Source: Podaxis mareebaensis
Taxonomy: Eukaryota > Basidiomycota > Agaricomycetes > Agaricales > Agaricaceae
Length of the DNA: 64,000 bases
Assembly (NCBI GenBank): GCA_018524725.1
Contig: JAEUWP010000601.1
Span: forward strand, 1-64,000
Direction of reading: 5' to 3'
Shown here in pieces: positions 1 to 11,011 of this stretch. The notes below the pieces were generated by a model. It was not told the origin of the DNA. It did not search any database and was given only the letters and a program-made list of their open reading frames with translations. The position numbers and the translations under genes are program-made. Numbering within the stretch: the stretch's first letter is position 1; the number at the start of each line of letters is the position of its first letter.

Positions 1-477
1 GATAAAAATCTCAAAATTTCGTGCGGATAAAAACCTCCAAACTCAGATCAGGGTTCCCCCCCTATTTTCGGGGGTCCCGGTACCAGCAGGAGCAATTCAC
101 GGCAGATAACGAATCCGGAGCTTTTAGGTGTGAGAGTCCTCGGAAAGGGTCGCAGTAGATTGATTGGAAATATGGCAAGTTATTTTTTGGTGCCGCGACG
201 ACAACGGCGCCATACATTACGGGTCAACGGACTCATGATCAACCAAACAAGTTAAGAATCCTACGGAAGGATCGTGCCTTCTCTCCCAGTTACGTCCTCC
301 CTGCCTGTTGGTAAGCGTAGAAAAGGGCGTCTCGGTGTCACTGCCAGATCCAGAGAGGTGATTTCGGTAGAGGTGTGTCTCCTCTTGCCACCTTGATTCA
401 CAGTTCATGCCAGGATAGTTATTTTTGAGCTTGGCCCCTGTCACGGTCATCGGCAGAGTGGAGGCACCGTTGCATAT
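1..477. other. Intergenic start of window
   Basis: No gene model could be built here. The first 41 bases hold two imperfect copies of an AT-rich unit (GATAAAAA followed by CTC and a run of A) about 25 bases apart, followed by a C-run and a G-run that could pair weakly. ORFs in this stretch are short and have no recognisable content. Confidence 0.4.
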
Positions 478-1086
478 TCAATAATAGCTCAGCGTACTTG
501 CAGGGAGATGGATGCACCTTCGCTCTATGGGACTAGAGCGTATTCGCAAAGCCGTTCCCACCGAGATTCTGGGTGTGGAGCAATTCAGTTTCAATTCAGT
601 TTTCGCTGAAAATTCACTGAAAACGGGGTTGTGCATAAGCTCTCTTCTCCTGCATTCCGTTAGCGACCAGGCCATTATCGTTCCTCTCCATGGCATCACG
701 ATCCATTTCCTCATAAACGGCAACCATTTCAGGGCTTCTTCTAGGATGTAGTAGCCGTCGTCCAAGACGAGGTCAACGGAACCCTCGAGTTCCAAGGCTC
801 ATAGGACATCATGCCGTGTTCCTTCACGCCTGTAGTTGTTGAGTTTAGTGAACTGGAGACGCGCTAACCCTGAGGCACGTAACTCTCTTAAATTTCGTAC
901 ATTTTGACCATTTTTCGGTACCGCCCACCAATGGGGCAAACGTCGTTGGAACGGCTGCAGGGAGTTCTGAGGCGCCGAGAGGCTTGGAAACGACCGACAA
1001 AGACTCCGGCACTGAGTGACAATACATACAAGCCTCTCGTTTTCACAACCTCGATAAGCCCTTTTGAGTAGCTGCAATTGAATCAC
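478..1086 (-). pseudogene. Broken reading frame, unknown family
   Basis: On the minus strand one reading frame is open for about 200 codons except for a single TGA at 799-801. Upstream of the stop it reads LRELRASGLARLQF; downstream it reads LELEGSVDLVLDDGYYILEE followed by ALKWLPFMRKW, which has the look of real protein (acidic/hydrophobic alternation, Trp-rich helix). No GT-AG intron removes the stop without breaking the frame. I do not recognise the family; an LRR or F-box-type remnant is only a guess. It may instead be chance, since the flanks show no promoter or splice support. Low confidence. Confidence 0.25.
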
Positions 1087-1480
1087 AGGTACCAGATTCC
1101 TGTAATGTTACAACGTAAATGATATACGTACAGCACACGGTTTTCGGTGTGTAGTTCTTAAGCTGCCGAATGGCCTGGACCAGAGGCACGTATCATTGGT
1201 TCCTCTACTGGCGGCGGGCGACCCTCGCGCGAACCACAATCTTCTTTCCTCCCTGTACCTCTGCGCAGTCGCTTGTCCCTCAAAGCACAAACCACCTCCA
1301 ATTATATACTGCGGCCGCGAATTATAAGTAGCCGCGTTGCAACTAACCATATCTCTTGCCCCCTCGGCTTTGAACAAAGCAACGTCCCACAGAAATAAGG
1401 CAGACTACTATCAATGCCTTCTTTTCATAGGTAAGTCTTTCGTGCATGGAAGAAGGAGTTAACATAGAACCGAGCGTAGC
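1087..1480. other. Intergenic
   Basis: About 390 bases upstream of the first DUF6534 gene. I see no gene; it presumably holds that gene's promoter, but no motif stands out. Confidence 0.4.
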
Positions 1481-2804
1481 ATGCTTCAGCTCGCACTTGG
1501 ACCTATGGTGTGTCTTTCTCTTTGGATGTGGTCTCGCTCCAGAGTTGCTCAATAGTCATCATCTTTAGCTTGTTGGCTTCTGTCTGGATATCTTTCTGTT
1601 TGGAGTTACGACAGTACAAACACGTGCGTTCCTTATTTTTGGGACTGAGCCCGTTCAGCAAACAGCGTCAACTCCATTCACCCAATCTCTAGATTTATAT
1701 TATCTTGCGTTTCCTAACGACCATGCGGTTTTGAAATGTCTCGTTTATGGTGTTTATTCAATCGGAAGCTTTCAAACAGTGCTCGCATTGCATGACCTCT
1801 TCATCCTTTATAGTACAAGATATGGATACATCAAACCTGACATTCCCAGCGACCAGCCAGATTGGAACTCAGGGGTATACTTCATAATCACCATCCCGAT
1901 CTGCGGGTCAATTGGTACGACTTCACACTTTTTTTATTTATTTGATATAAATACCCCTTCTATTCACAGTAGCTTGCGTGGTACAACTGTTTTATGCACA
2001 CAGAATCCGGCTCCTGACAGGGGGGATTTTTGTTCCTTTATCATTGTGTGCTGTAAGAAGTCATCCTCTCACGTTCTGGACGTGACTACTCAAGTGTACT
2101 GGTGTTAGTTATCGGCATTTCAATGGATCGGGGCGATTATGGTGGCAGCAGGGACCTATCCACGGCAAATCGGCAACAAAGGTTCGGAATCCACAGCTGC
2201 AAGTCCACAGCGGATGGATGACATCGGTTTCATTGGCAGCCTTGTGAGTTATCTATACATCTCGTGTTATCTGCGGGCTATTGGCTGACTAGTTTAGCTG
2301 TGGAGTTCTGTGAGTAGTGCCTGTGATATCCTAATCGCTGTTTATATGGTCTCTTATGTATGCTGCCCTTTTTTCATGTTCTGCAACTCATGGCCGATAA
2401 CTACGACCCGCAGTTGGCAAAAGTCAGAACATTCGCTGGGCGTAGCCGAGTGCGTATATCTAAACTTATGAGGCTCATTGTCGAAACAGGAGCCCTCACT
2501 GGTGGGTAAAAATTTGGAATCGCGTTGTACTGTACGTTCTGGAAACTGAATCGTACATGCAGCCCTTGTATCAATATCCTTTGTTCTGACAATTTTACTT
2601 GCGCCTGGTGGCTTCTTCATGATTCCCGGGCTTTCGATTGGAAAGTTGTATGCCATATCATTGCTAGTGTTACTGAACAACCGGTTCTATATTGTGGGCG
2701 GGAGGCGAAAAGATGGACCGACCTTCATATTACCTCACGAGCTCGTTGGGGTGGATACTGTAGTATCTTCAACAGCGGGGGTTGCTAATGATACAAATCC
2801 ATAA
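1481..2804 (+). CDS. DUF6534 multi-pass membrane protein (copy 1)
   Basis: Eight exons: 1481-1507, 1569-1623, 1693-1914, 1970-2052, 2109-2243, 2298-2357, 2414-2501, 2563-2804, giving 303 residues. The product has the DUF6534 layout common in Agaricomycetes: an N-terminal LGPM followed by LVGFCLDIFLFGV, then a YYLAFPNDH segment, LVYGVYSIGSFQTVLALHD, VQLFYAHRIRLLTGG, DILIAVYMVSY, LMRLIVETGALT and a final LGKLYAISLLVLLNNR-like segment (here IGKLYAISLLVLLNNR). Six to seven hydrophobic spans predict a plasma- or endomembrane protein; function of the family is unknown. The start was chosen because MLQLALGPM matches the position of GPM in the second copy at 20560-22053. The third intron ends in CAGTAG, so the two possible acceptors add or drop one Val. 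Exon lengths 55, 83, 60 and 88 are identical to those of the second copy. Confidence 0.85.
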
Positions 2805-2818
2805 TTGATTCCAACTCA

Positions 2819-2831
2819 TGACGTCACGCGA
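2819..2831. promoter_or_regulatory. CRE palindrome overlapping an ACGCGA box
   Basis: The bases TGACGTCACGCGA combine a perfect CRE/ATF palindrome (TGACGTCA) with an MCB-like ACGCGA core, 140 bp upstream of the sfr1 ATG and just after the DUF6534 stop. CRE sites bind bZIP factors of the Atf/CREB class and ACGCG cores bind MBF-type factors in other fungi; use here is inferred. Confidence 0.35.
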
Positions 2832-2958
2832 CCCAAGTTAGATCCCCTTATCGTGTTACGTGCTCTTTGTCTTTATACCACCAACTCGGTTTATAACGGA
2901 CATTCAAGATGTGCAAACTCCTTGACGACAATGAAAGGTATGGGACTAAGCCTCCGTG

Positions 2959-4943
2959 ATGTACGACATGATTTCAATAGCACTTCTCTCGCCCATATCA
3001 TCACTTAGTGATAGCCCCCGGCGACGGACCTCTGACAAAGATGAATCCGCTGCTACCCGCGAGCAGTCGAGTGCGGGCAACATGAATATCTCGCCGCAAC
3101 CCTTCAAGCCTCTCGAAGCCGGAGTTTTTCGAACGATGCCTAAGGCCAACAACGAACGACTGAGGTATGTCAAATCAATCGCTGGGCAGATTTGCGTCGA
3201 AATTGCACCTGCCAGGACGGAGAGCACCAACGGAGGACAAGAAACTGCCTATATGCGCCAGGAAGGCGTTTCAGAACCTGTTTCAGACCTTTCAAAGCTC
3301 TCTCAAAGTGAGCCCTTGGCGCATAGGACAAAAGACATAGCCCAGGGAAACGTCGAAGAGCAAGAGCGTATGCCTTTGAACCTGTCGCCTCACGGTGCCA
3401 GTGGAGAGATATTGGATGAAATGAGGATAGCGAGCCTGTCCCACCCACCGATGGGCCCAAAGCAGCGGGGTGACCAGGAAACCCTGAAATATACGCTCCC
3501 GGAGCCCAGCTCGTCGGTGGCCGAAGATATGGAAAAACCATCCTCCCATTTTACGTTTCTAGGGCATCGACCCGTTATCTCGCAGTCGCGCCCCGACTAC
3601 CCCGCAGAAGATGCTCAAAGAGCGCTCATTGCCCTGACCGTTGGCTCTGGCTACGACAACCGCCAGCCTTCGGATGTTACTCAGACGCCAACCACTCCAC
3701 GTAATTTGTCACTACTCCAAGGAAGCTCGCGGCCGTCCAGCCCTGTGTCTTATGCACCAAGCCTGCAATCTTCGAGTCCCATGCTGGCGCCATCGAGTCC
3801 ACCAGCCTCAAGCTCTCCCCTTGTTCCCTCAAGTCCTTCCGCTCTAGATGTGCCAGAGAGTGTTATTCCAAGCTTATCCTTGGCGGAGGCATACGAAGAG
3901 AGTGCATCCAGTGCAGGAAAACTGTCCAACTCCGCCGGTGGTAATGTCTCATTACCGTCGCCTCAGAGGAGTCCGATAACCGTGATGTCTGGGCTTGGTG
4001 TAGAACTCGGAGAAGCGAGTACCTTCCAAGAGCGGCGAGGGAATGTATGTATACAGATCATTAAAATCTTAATCTCGGAACGGTGTTGAAACGATGATAG
4101 ATTATGAACCATGCACCTCCAAACCCAAAACGTCCCACACCAGCCGCCCAGCGGAGACAACACGAGAAGTTGTCAAAGCCGTTCCGACCACCTTGGCTAA
4201 TCGACGCCAAAACCGGCAATCCAAGTGACTTTCCCTTATCGAATCCGGACAAACGATCCTCTGAAGCCAAGAATCGAACAAGGTCGGCTCTATCGGACGT
4301 TGTGGTGAAGTCTGAAGCGGGTGGAGCAACAAAGCAAGTAGGGAGCATGAAGGAAGAGAACCATAGGAAACATAGGACGGCGAGAGCAGGCGCTCAGTTC
4401 AAGTCTCCGTTGATCACGGGCGGTAGTAGCTTCCAAGCGACCACACCTATTCGCCTAACTCCAACTATACAGATGCTGGAGAGACATCTTGAGATATTGA
4501 AGCGGGCCATCCGAATCAAGGAGGACGACCAGGAGGGCGTGTTGCGAAGTCTCACCACCAAATGGATTGAAGCTGGTCGAGAGGTGGCCTCGGAAGTGTG
4601 GATGATTGTGAAGGATAATTTGCATACCAGCTCCGACGATGGTCTCCCTGCCATCAGGCGCAAGAGATCCTTCCAAGAAAATTGGAATTGGGAGATGGGA
4701 GACGATAAGCGGCACAGGGAGGAAGAGGATGCTTACCCTCATTCCGGATTAGCAGACAATGAACTGGAAGAAACCGACACAATGGGCAGGGTTGATCTGA
4801 TGAGGGTTCCAGCAGAGGATGGAGATCCTGATAGACCCCGTCACACGCTTGGAACAATGCTTCGACAGCTTGGGATAGACCCAGAGATACTAGGTTGGGA
4901 TGATGAAGAGGAGGTGTTTAAGGATATTAGCAGTGAAGTGTGA
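2959..4943 (+). CDS. sfr1: Swi5-dependent recombination factor Sfr1/Mei5
   Basis: Two exons, 2959-4044 and 4101-4943, joined by a 56-nt GT-AG intron in phase 0, give 642 residues. The C-terminal part (about residue 462 on) is the Mei5/Sfr1 domain: FKSPL, then a coiled-coil helix LERHLEILKRAI, the signature KWIEAGREVASEVW and a closing GWDDEEEVF. In yeasts Sfr1 (Mei5/Dds20) pairs with Swi5 to load and stabilise Rad51/Dmc1 filaments in the nucleus during recombination repair and meiosis. The first 450 residues are disordered, rich in Ser, Pro and charged residues, with an SSP-rich stretch near residues 255-300; this makes the protein longer than yeast homologues. The exact start is uncertain: the next in-frame Met at 3082 also looks usable, and the frame is open slightly upstream. 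Confidence 0.75.
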
Positions 4944-5970
4944 CTGGCGGATGATCAGGAGTAAGCACCCCAAAGAACCAGAGGACCATGATAACAGCGA
5001 GAGTGGGTGAGAGTGATGAGAAGGGATTGACAGGAGTAGTATGGACCATGTCTTGACGAGTTCGAAATGGACCTCAAAACGTTGGCCTTGTTTCATGCGC
5101 GCTGGAACTTGATGTGTGAGTACGTATGAAACAATGGTGATAATGCGAAGGTAATATCGAAGCATGGAGGCATGTTGTTGAGACGCGTGGATCAACTGAG
5201 GCAAATGAGAAGCCTCCAGCGGCAGGTTGAATCCGAATACCGGACTAGTCGCAGTTTCATGACGGAGCCAGTTGAATTGATGTACTGAATTATCATAGTT
5301 CGGGACCCTTAAACGCTTTGGAGGGTGTAGGTGTTTGGCAGGATCCTCGGGAATAAACATCGGGGCTTAGCTTGCAAACGGGCGATGCACAAGCCAAACA
5401 CGCGGCTCTCATGCGCTCCTCGTACACGTCGCGCGCGTCCGCTCGCTCTCCAGGGCGTCCCACCTTTGTCCAGTTCAGCGGAACCCCTATCCAGGCATAT
5501 CACGGGTGTTTTGCACCTGGCACTCCCTGACATCCCATACGTAAAGGGTTGCGCCGTTACGTAACTGCAACACATCCGCCCTTGCGATCCATCTGGGCTC
5601 GGCCTTTTGGATATTCAACAGATGTCGTCAGACGCCAACGAAATCCCGGATGTACCTGTCATCGCCCACCGACGGTGTGACTCCCTCGGCGAAAACCTGC
5701 GCGCGAGGACGCGGTATCTGGACGACTTGTGATGTGCGAGCCACAGCATCTCACCAAGAGGTTCATACACGCGACATTATAACCTATTTCTGCCGAAACG
5801 AGTATAGGTAATTAATCTAAGTTGATGGGCACTTCTCAGGATCAGTCTACATTTGTCGACGCTTGTTCTTGTTTAACATCAGCGGCACCCATGGTGAATT
5901 GCAGGAGCGCTAGCCTGGGTTGGCTTGACTCTGAACCACCAATTTCCAGCTGGGGTCGTTTGCTGCCGCC
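4944..5970. other. Intergenic, 1.0 kb
   Basis: No conserved gene seen. 5390-5470 is rich in CpG. A 36-codon ORF at 5622-5732 (+) has coding-like composition (MSSDANEIPDVPVIAHRR at its start) and could be a small protein, a 5' exon or chance; I found no convincing splice to the next gene. Confidence 0.35.
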
Positions 5971-6774
5971 ATGGACACCCCCCTCAAATCCAATCCACGA
6001 GCGGAGGAGGAAACCGAGCCTAATGAGGAGCTGGAATCTTCAGAGGCCGAAGAAGAGCCTCAGATGAAGCCACCCGAGGGCTTGCGACTCAGCGTACGTA
6101 CTGTCCCCATCTTATGGCGTACACCGCGCCCAGTCGCTCGCACACGCTTACCCTTCGCTTCCACGCTACCAGCAAATGGCCACTGTCTATCCTCCTAAAC
6201 CTTGCGATCGATGTGTGCGGATGAATCGAACGTGCAAAGGTATAGCGGGGTCTCGTTGCGAGTACTGCAAACGCTTGAAACAAAAATGCTCAAACGCCAC
6301 GGGACCAGCGCGCGGCAGGCATGGTGCGGGATTTCGCGCTCTAACAAGGCGTGCTTCAAGAAGCGATTGATTCTAATTTCCGTCTCCGCAGCAACACGAT
6401 TAGCAATGCTCGCCGCCGCCGCCGCTCAGGGTATATCGCCCCCTCCACAAGCCACGCCAGCTGCTAGCAGTTCCTCGTGGGCTGTGCGCCCCAAACGCAA
6501 GGCATCATCGAGTAAAACACCGGCTAATGCTCAAAGCGGAGACGAAGAGGACTACGATGACGATGGGCACGAGCCACCCGCGAAGCTCAACAAGAAGCGT
6601 CGGTCAAGCAAAACTGTCCTGAATCCAGCTCAGTCCAAAATGCTCGACCGCATTATTGAGCTCGAGGAGACAGTGCGGGAGCTTCAAAGTCACACGGCAC
6701 GAGAAGTGGAACGGATAAACCAGATCATTGGTCGGCTTAAGGCAGATGTACGGGAACTGGACTCAACGGACTGA
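5971..6774 (+). CDS. Small Zn2Cys6-like cluster protein with C-terminal coiled coil
   Basis: Three exons, 5971-6093, 6173-6323 and 6392-6774, give 218 residues. Residues 52-80 carry a six-cysteine cluster, CDRCVRMNRTC then CEYCKRLKQKC, spaced C-x2-C-x6-C-x7-C-x2-C-x6-C, which resembles the fungal Zn2Cys6 DNA-binding domain. An acidic N-terminus precedes it. After it come an Ala-rich stretch, a basic patch with KKRR suggesting nuclear import, and a C-terminal helix with heptads (MLDRIIELEETVRELQSH) that could dimerise the protein. There is no fungal-specific transcription factor middle domain, so it is shorter than classical Zn-cluster regulators. Good Kozak context (GCCGCCATGG) supports the start. 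A DNA-binding regulator is the likely role; targets cannot be told. Confidence 0.7.
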
Positions 6775-6963
6775 ATGTCGGGAGCTGTATGATGCATGTG
6801 TATGGAACACTGACCCTGGCTCCGAGTGGAGATTGCATGATTGTTGCGCAGGGGATGGTGGCATTATTGTTACTCTTCAAGCTGTATATTTCTTTGGTGA
6901 ATACTCGTGTGTGTACTGGGGACTGTATCTATACATTGTCATAATCCGATCGTCTTGCTCGAG

Positions 6964-6969
6964 CACGTG
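6964..6969. promoter_or_regulatory. CACGTG palindrome upstream of the SDR gene
   Basis: A CACGTG E-box lies 105 bp upstream of the ATG at 7074. The 299-bp gap between the Zn-cluster gene and the SDR gene holds nothing else I can name. Confidence 0.3.
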
Positions 6970-7073
6970 ATGATGCGGTGATCATTGCGTCCAGCGTGAA
7001 GTCAGTTGTGATGCGCACATGTGCATAAACTCAGTCAAGAATGTCTCATCCATTTCAGTCTTGACCCTAAACG

Positions 7074-7871
7074 ATGCCCAACCCATTCGTCCTCATCACC
7101 CCAGGCGCTACTCGTGGCCTCTCTGTCGCCCTCACCCGTCAGTTCTTGAAGACCACCGATTACCCGGTATTTGCCAGTCACCGCACGCAGAAGAGTGACA
7201 ACGAGATTAAGGAACTCATCCTCGATGGCGTCAAGGGTGATGTAGATCCCATGCGCCTTAACCTCCTTCGCCTGGACCTTACATCTGAGGACTCCATCCG
7301 CCAGGCCGCCGAGTCTCTTGAGAGCACGTTGTCGAAAAAACATTGGGACGGTCCATACATCCATACGGCCTTCATTACCGGTGGCGTTCTATTCCCAGAA
7401 AAGCAGCCAACAGATCTTGATTGGGTCAGATTGAAGGAAACATATCAGATCAACGTCATTTCCCATCTTCTCATCATTAAGCACTTCTCGCGCTTCCTTC
7501 CGCCTGCTAGTCCCATGTTCAAGGTCACCGTTCCCTCAAAATGGGTTCATATCACTGCGCGAGTGGGATCTATCGCCGATAACCACCGTGGAGGATGGTT
7601 TTCATATCGCTCGTCCAAAGCGGCTCTCAACCAGGTCATTAAAACCTTCGACGCGCATCTGGAGATGAATAAAAGCCAGTCGATCTGCGTGGGCGTCCAC
7701 CCTGGAACGGTCAAAACCGATTTGAGCAAGGGATACTGGAAGTCGGCTGCGAAGGATGAGGTGTTTGAGCCTCAGGATGCCGCAGAAAATCTGGTGAATG
7801 TTGTGGGGAATCTTCAGGCGAGGCAGAGGGGAAAAGTTTGGGACTGGGCAGGTGAAGAGATCCCATGGTGA
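7074..7871 (+). CDS. Short-chain dehydrogenase/reductase
   Basis: Single exon, 265 residues, the only intronless gene model of this size in the window. The N-terminus FVLITPGATRGLSVALTRQF is a Rossmann nucleotide-binding turn with the glycine motif altered to GATRGLS. VHITARVGS contains the catalytic Ser region and YRSSK gives the Tyr-178/Lys-182 pair of the SDR active site; VHPGTVKTDLSKGYW is the usual loop after it. The family uses NAD(P)H to reduce or oxidise small carbonyl or alcohol substrates, mostly in the cytosol; the overall look is that of the C-factor/CsgA-like atypical group. The substrate cannot be assigned and no pathway partners are adjacent. Confidence 0.85.
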   Translation: MPNPFVLITPGATRGLSVALTRQFLKTTDYPVFASHRTQKSDNEIKELILDGVKGDVDPMRLNLLRLDLTSEDSIRQAAESLESTLSKKHWDGPYIHTAFITGGVLFPEKQPTDLDWVRLKETYQINVISHLLIIKHFSRFLPPASPMFKVTVPSKWVHITARVGSIADNHRGGWFSYRSSKAALNQVIKTFDAHLEMNKSQSICVGVHPGTVKTDLSKGYWKSAAKDEVFEPQDAAENLVNVVGNLQARQRGKVWDWAGEEIPW

Positions 7872-9735
7872 GAGGTGCTATCAGGGAGGTGTGTGAGAGA
7901 GGAGCAGTCGAATCAGTACATGTTGGGAACAGGTTCTGTGATTTTGCTCGGCAGCGAGGCGTAGATCACCAATTGACCTCAGGGTAATGCTCCAAAGTCA
8001 ATTTCCAACTCCGCGAATGCATTGCGGCACGTGAGCGATCATAGTCTCGTTTGGGAACAAGTCAAAGCTTTGCTTCTGCTTCTCTGCTTCTTTCGCATTT
8101 CCCCTTTCATTGCAGTATCACCAGGCGACCTCCAGGCGCATTAGACCCAGCTCGTCGCCGTTCGAAATCTCAGGAATGATAACTTCCAAAACTTGGCTTT
8201 CTCGCCTTCTTTGCTTCATCTTCACCTACTTACCCATTGCTCGGCCTTCTTGCTCCATGAGTTGCACCCAGTCTCGATTCCTTCTTTCCTGTAAGCCACG
8301 GAAATACGAGGCCATCGGTCCACCCGCAGTATCCAGCTACTTCACGGATCAGGCATCGAGACTAACTCGAGGCTAACATAGTGCGACCCCTGATATTGGC
8401 CACTACACTTGGTGACGCCGATATGCTCTGATTGCCGTTCACATGAAGGATCTGGTCGGTGCGGAGCAGATGCCACATTAGCTGTCATTTCTCAGCTTCT
8501 TTGACTATCCAGTCTCCAGAGGCCTGCCAAGGGCTTGAAGATCAGACCATTCAATCGATCTTGCGTTCCGCTGACAAGTCGCGAATTCATCCCCAACGAC
8601 TAAAGGAGACCTCGCTCCAAGCCGTGGTTATGCCTTTCATGTGTCCAGCGCTCATCCAGCGCTCAGATAGCCCCTACCTTGCATGACCTCCACGCCGTAC
8701 CTTCGTATCCTGCTTATCAACACGGAGGGCCCTGGAGGTCTTCCTCTGTGTTCTCATCTAGGTTGCCCAACGTACCAGCGGTCTGTTAACATGTCCTCTT
8801 CCTTATACAGTGTCTGTTGCCGTGCAACTCGTGCATGCGTTTCACTGTTTCGCCTCTTCCAAAACCGAGGCCATTCTTGACGCGTTTGCCATTGCCAATA
8901 CCGGAAAACTGTCTTGCGCATAATATGTGTTGTTTCTGGTGGTAACTTTCTTCGGCTTGGTGTTGGCATCAGAGTCGCATTAATAGTGCTATGCATGTCT
9001 TCCAGAGGAGGGGTGGACCCCTTGATCCGAAAACTGATGGACATAAGGACATGTATGCAGGAGATATCCAAGAGTGTCGATTGCTGTGTCAAGTTTTCAG
9101 CAGAGCGCCGTTGGATACGAATGGAGTAGAATCCCAAACGCTGCTCTCACGTCATCATGCAGTGGATCTCTTCAGGCTCAAGGAACACGCTCTCAGACAG
9201 GCTGGGCAGCCTTGTTCACTAGGCTTGACGACCCACAGTCGAAACAAGCATAATCGATAACGATTGGTCCTCTGCGGTCAGCTTAGCTGAATCCTCCCCT
9301 TTCCCAACTGACTGACCTTTACATGGCTGCAGTGTCAAACTCTTACTATTATCCCGCATCATTTGCATGTCCTATGTCAGGCTTTGCCAGGAAAGTGGCC
9401 ATGAGGTACTTATGTAGCATCGACCGACTTTCGAGAATAAATGTTGGAGGACACTGGCGCGAGTTTCAAACTCCTTTCGAATGTGGTAGACAGCATAGAG
9501 TACCTTCTAGCTCTACCTACCATACATGTCCTTCCTTCCACGAAACTGGTTCTCACAAACTTTAGGCCTTTAAGCTTTAAGTCCCAGGCGGGGCTGGAGA
9601 AGAAGAATAATCACGCCCTCGGGGCACGTGCTCCATCACTGAGTACTGACTACTGAGTGATCTAACAGATGACCTGGATTTAGACCAAGACTGTTGAACT
9701 CCAGTGCCTCGTCCCAGGTCATAACAGTGCCAACT
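7872..9735. other. Intergenic, 1.9 kb
   Basis: Largest gene-free stretch of the window. Short ORFs on both strands show no family match and do not join into a spliced model. The stretch 8815-9060 (+) has hydrophobic segments (SVAVQLVHAFHCF) slightly reminiscent of DUF6534 proteins, which could mark a decayed copy, but order and frame do not hold. CACGTG palindromes occur at 8028-8033 and 9626-9631; the latter is 105 bp upstream of the N-acetyltransferase start. Confidence 0.35.
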
Positions 9736-10918
9736 ATGACACGCCGAGGTCTGTTACAGGATGGGTTGCGCATACACAAGAAACAATCAGTGTACACCCC
9801 CGAACAAGTACTACAGTGGTTAGGACGCTTGAACTGGCCACAGTCATTCACGTCGGAAGAACTCAGTCAAGGAAGGTTCCCAACTACTCTGAAGAACTTA
9901 GCAGCGTTGGTGCGTTGTCATGCTGTAGCCTTCATCTATGAAAACCTAGAGATGCATTAGTAAGTTGTTGTTTGCTGTATGGCGGGCCAATACTGACTAC
10001 GAAGCAAGTTCAGAGAACCATGCGATGGACATCCATCCGGAAAGCCTGTTCCGACGGTTTGTTATAGAACGTCGCGGTTCCTATTGTTTCGGCTTGAACA
10101 TATTATTCTTGTGGATGCTCAGGGGCCTAGGCTATAGGTGATTATCGGCATGAACGGATGGGGTCAAACGCTCACAAGCATAACATTTTCCAGAGCATAT
10201 GCCGGTCTGGGTCGTGTCAACGAGATCGGCGATCCGAAAGCTCCTCCGGAATTCACTGGCCTAACACATATGGTTATCTTTGTTCAGCCGGGAGAGGAGT
10301 GTAACACGACATATCTTGTAGATGTGGGCTGTGGAGGCTCTGGGCCTACAATGCCCATTTTATTGACAGATGCCGAGGACAATGTCGTGATGGGCACTAC
10401 TCCGACAGAGAAGCATCGGTTAAGGAGAGGGGCGCATCCCGAGTCAAGTGTTGGTAAGCATTTTTACGAATTACTGCCCGTTTCGAGTCTCAGACGCTCT
10501 CGCCACAGAAAAACACGAGTGGGTTCTAGAAGTGCTACACGAGAAGCCAGACCGAGAGGACCCAACGTGGAGAATCGTGTACATGTTTTCGGAACGTGAA
10601 GCATTCCAGAGCGACTTTGAGATTGCTAGCCGTGGATCGTACACAGCGCCGACAGGATTCTTTGCTGACCAAGTTATATGCTCGATTCATCACTGGTTAG
10701 AAGAGGACGTCAAGCAGAACGTTGAACTTTCGGAGAGACGTTTAGTTCGCATTGGCTTGATGGGAAGAGTGTTAAAAAGATTCATTGGCAGCGATGCTGA
10801 GCTTATCAAACTTATCTACACAGAAGAGGAGAGAGCGGAAGCTCTTCGGGACTACTTTGGCATAGAGTTGAGTAGGGAAGAAGTAGAGTATATCAGGGGT
10901 CGCAGAGCTGCAATATAG
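9736..10918 (+). CDS. Arylamine N-acetyltransferase
   Basis: Four exons, 9736-9959, 10009-10137, 10194-10453, 10509-10918, give 340 residues. The catalytic Cys sits in RRGSYCFGLN (about residue 101), matching the NAT motif RRGGYCxE-N; the His region is LTHMVIF and the Asp region TYLVDVGCGGSGPT, completing the Cys-His-Asp triad. NAT enzymes transfer acetyl (or other acyl) groups from acyl-CoA to arylamines and hydrazines in the cytosol; fungal members detoxify aromatic amines and some use malonyl-CoA. The usual VDVGFGG has Cys in place of Phe here. The start Met was chosen as the first ATG in the open frame (MTRRGLL). IME4 starts only 104 bp after its stop on the same strand. Confidence 0.85.
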
Positions 10919-10951
10919 GGGTTTGTTTGGCACCAGACACTGGTTCAAGCA

Positions 10952-11011
10952 ATGAGCGTCAACGACTTCCAATTTCGAAAACCAGGATCGCGTCGCATAA
11001 CCACTGCCTAG
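10952..11011 (+). promoter_or_regulatory. Upstream ORF of 19 codons before IME4
   Basis: An ATG at 10952 opens a 19-codon frame (starting MSVNDFQFRK) that ends at 11011, eleven bases before the IME4 start at 11023. It is in a different frame from IME4 and lies in the 104-bp gap between NAT and IME4, so it is probably in the IME4 leader. Such uORFs often lower translation of the main ORF; this is inference. Confidence 0.4.

Noticed and set aside
1..41. Direct repeat at window start as telomere or transposon end
   Set aside because: Only two short imperfect copies; no telomeric repeat and no inverted partner in the window.
8815..9060. Possible third DUF6534 copy
   Set aside because: Only one hydrophobic stretch looks similar; order, frame and conserved NN-R end are missing, so I left it as intergenic.
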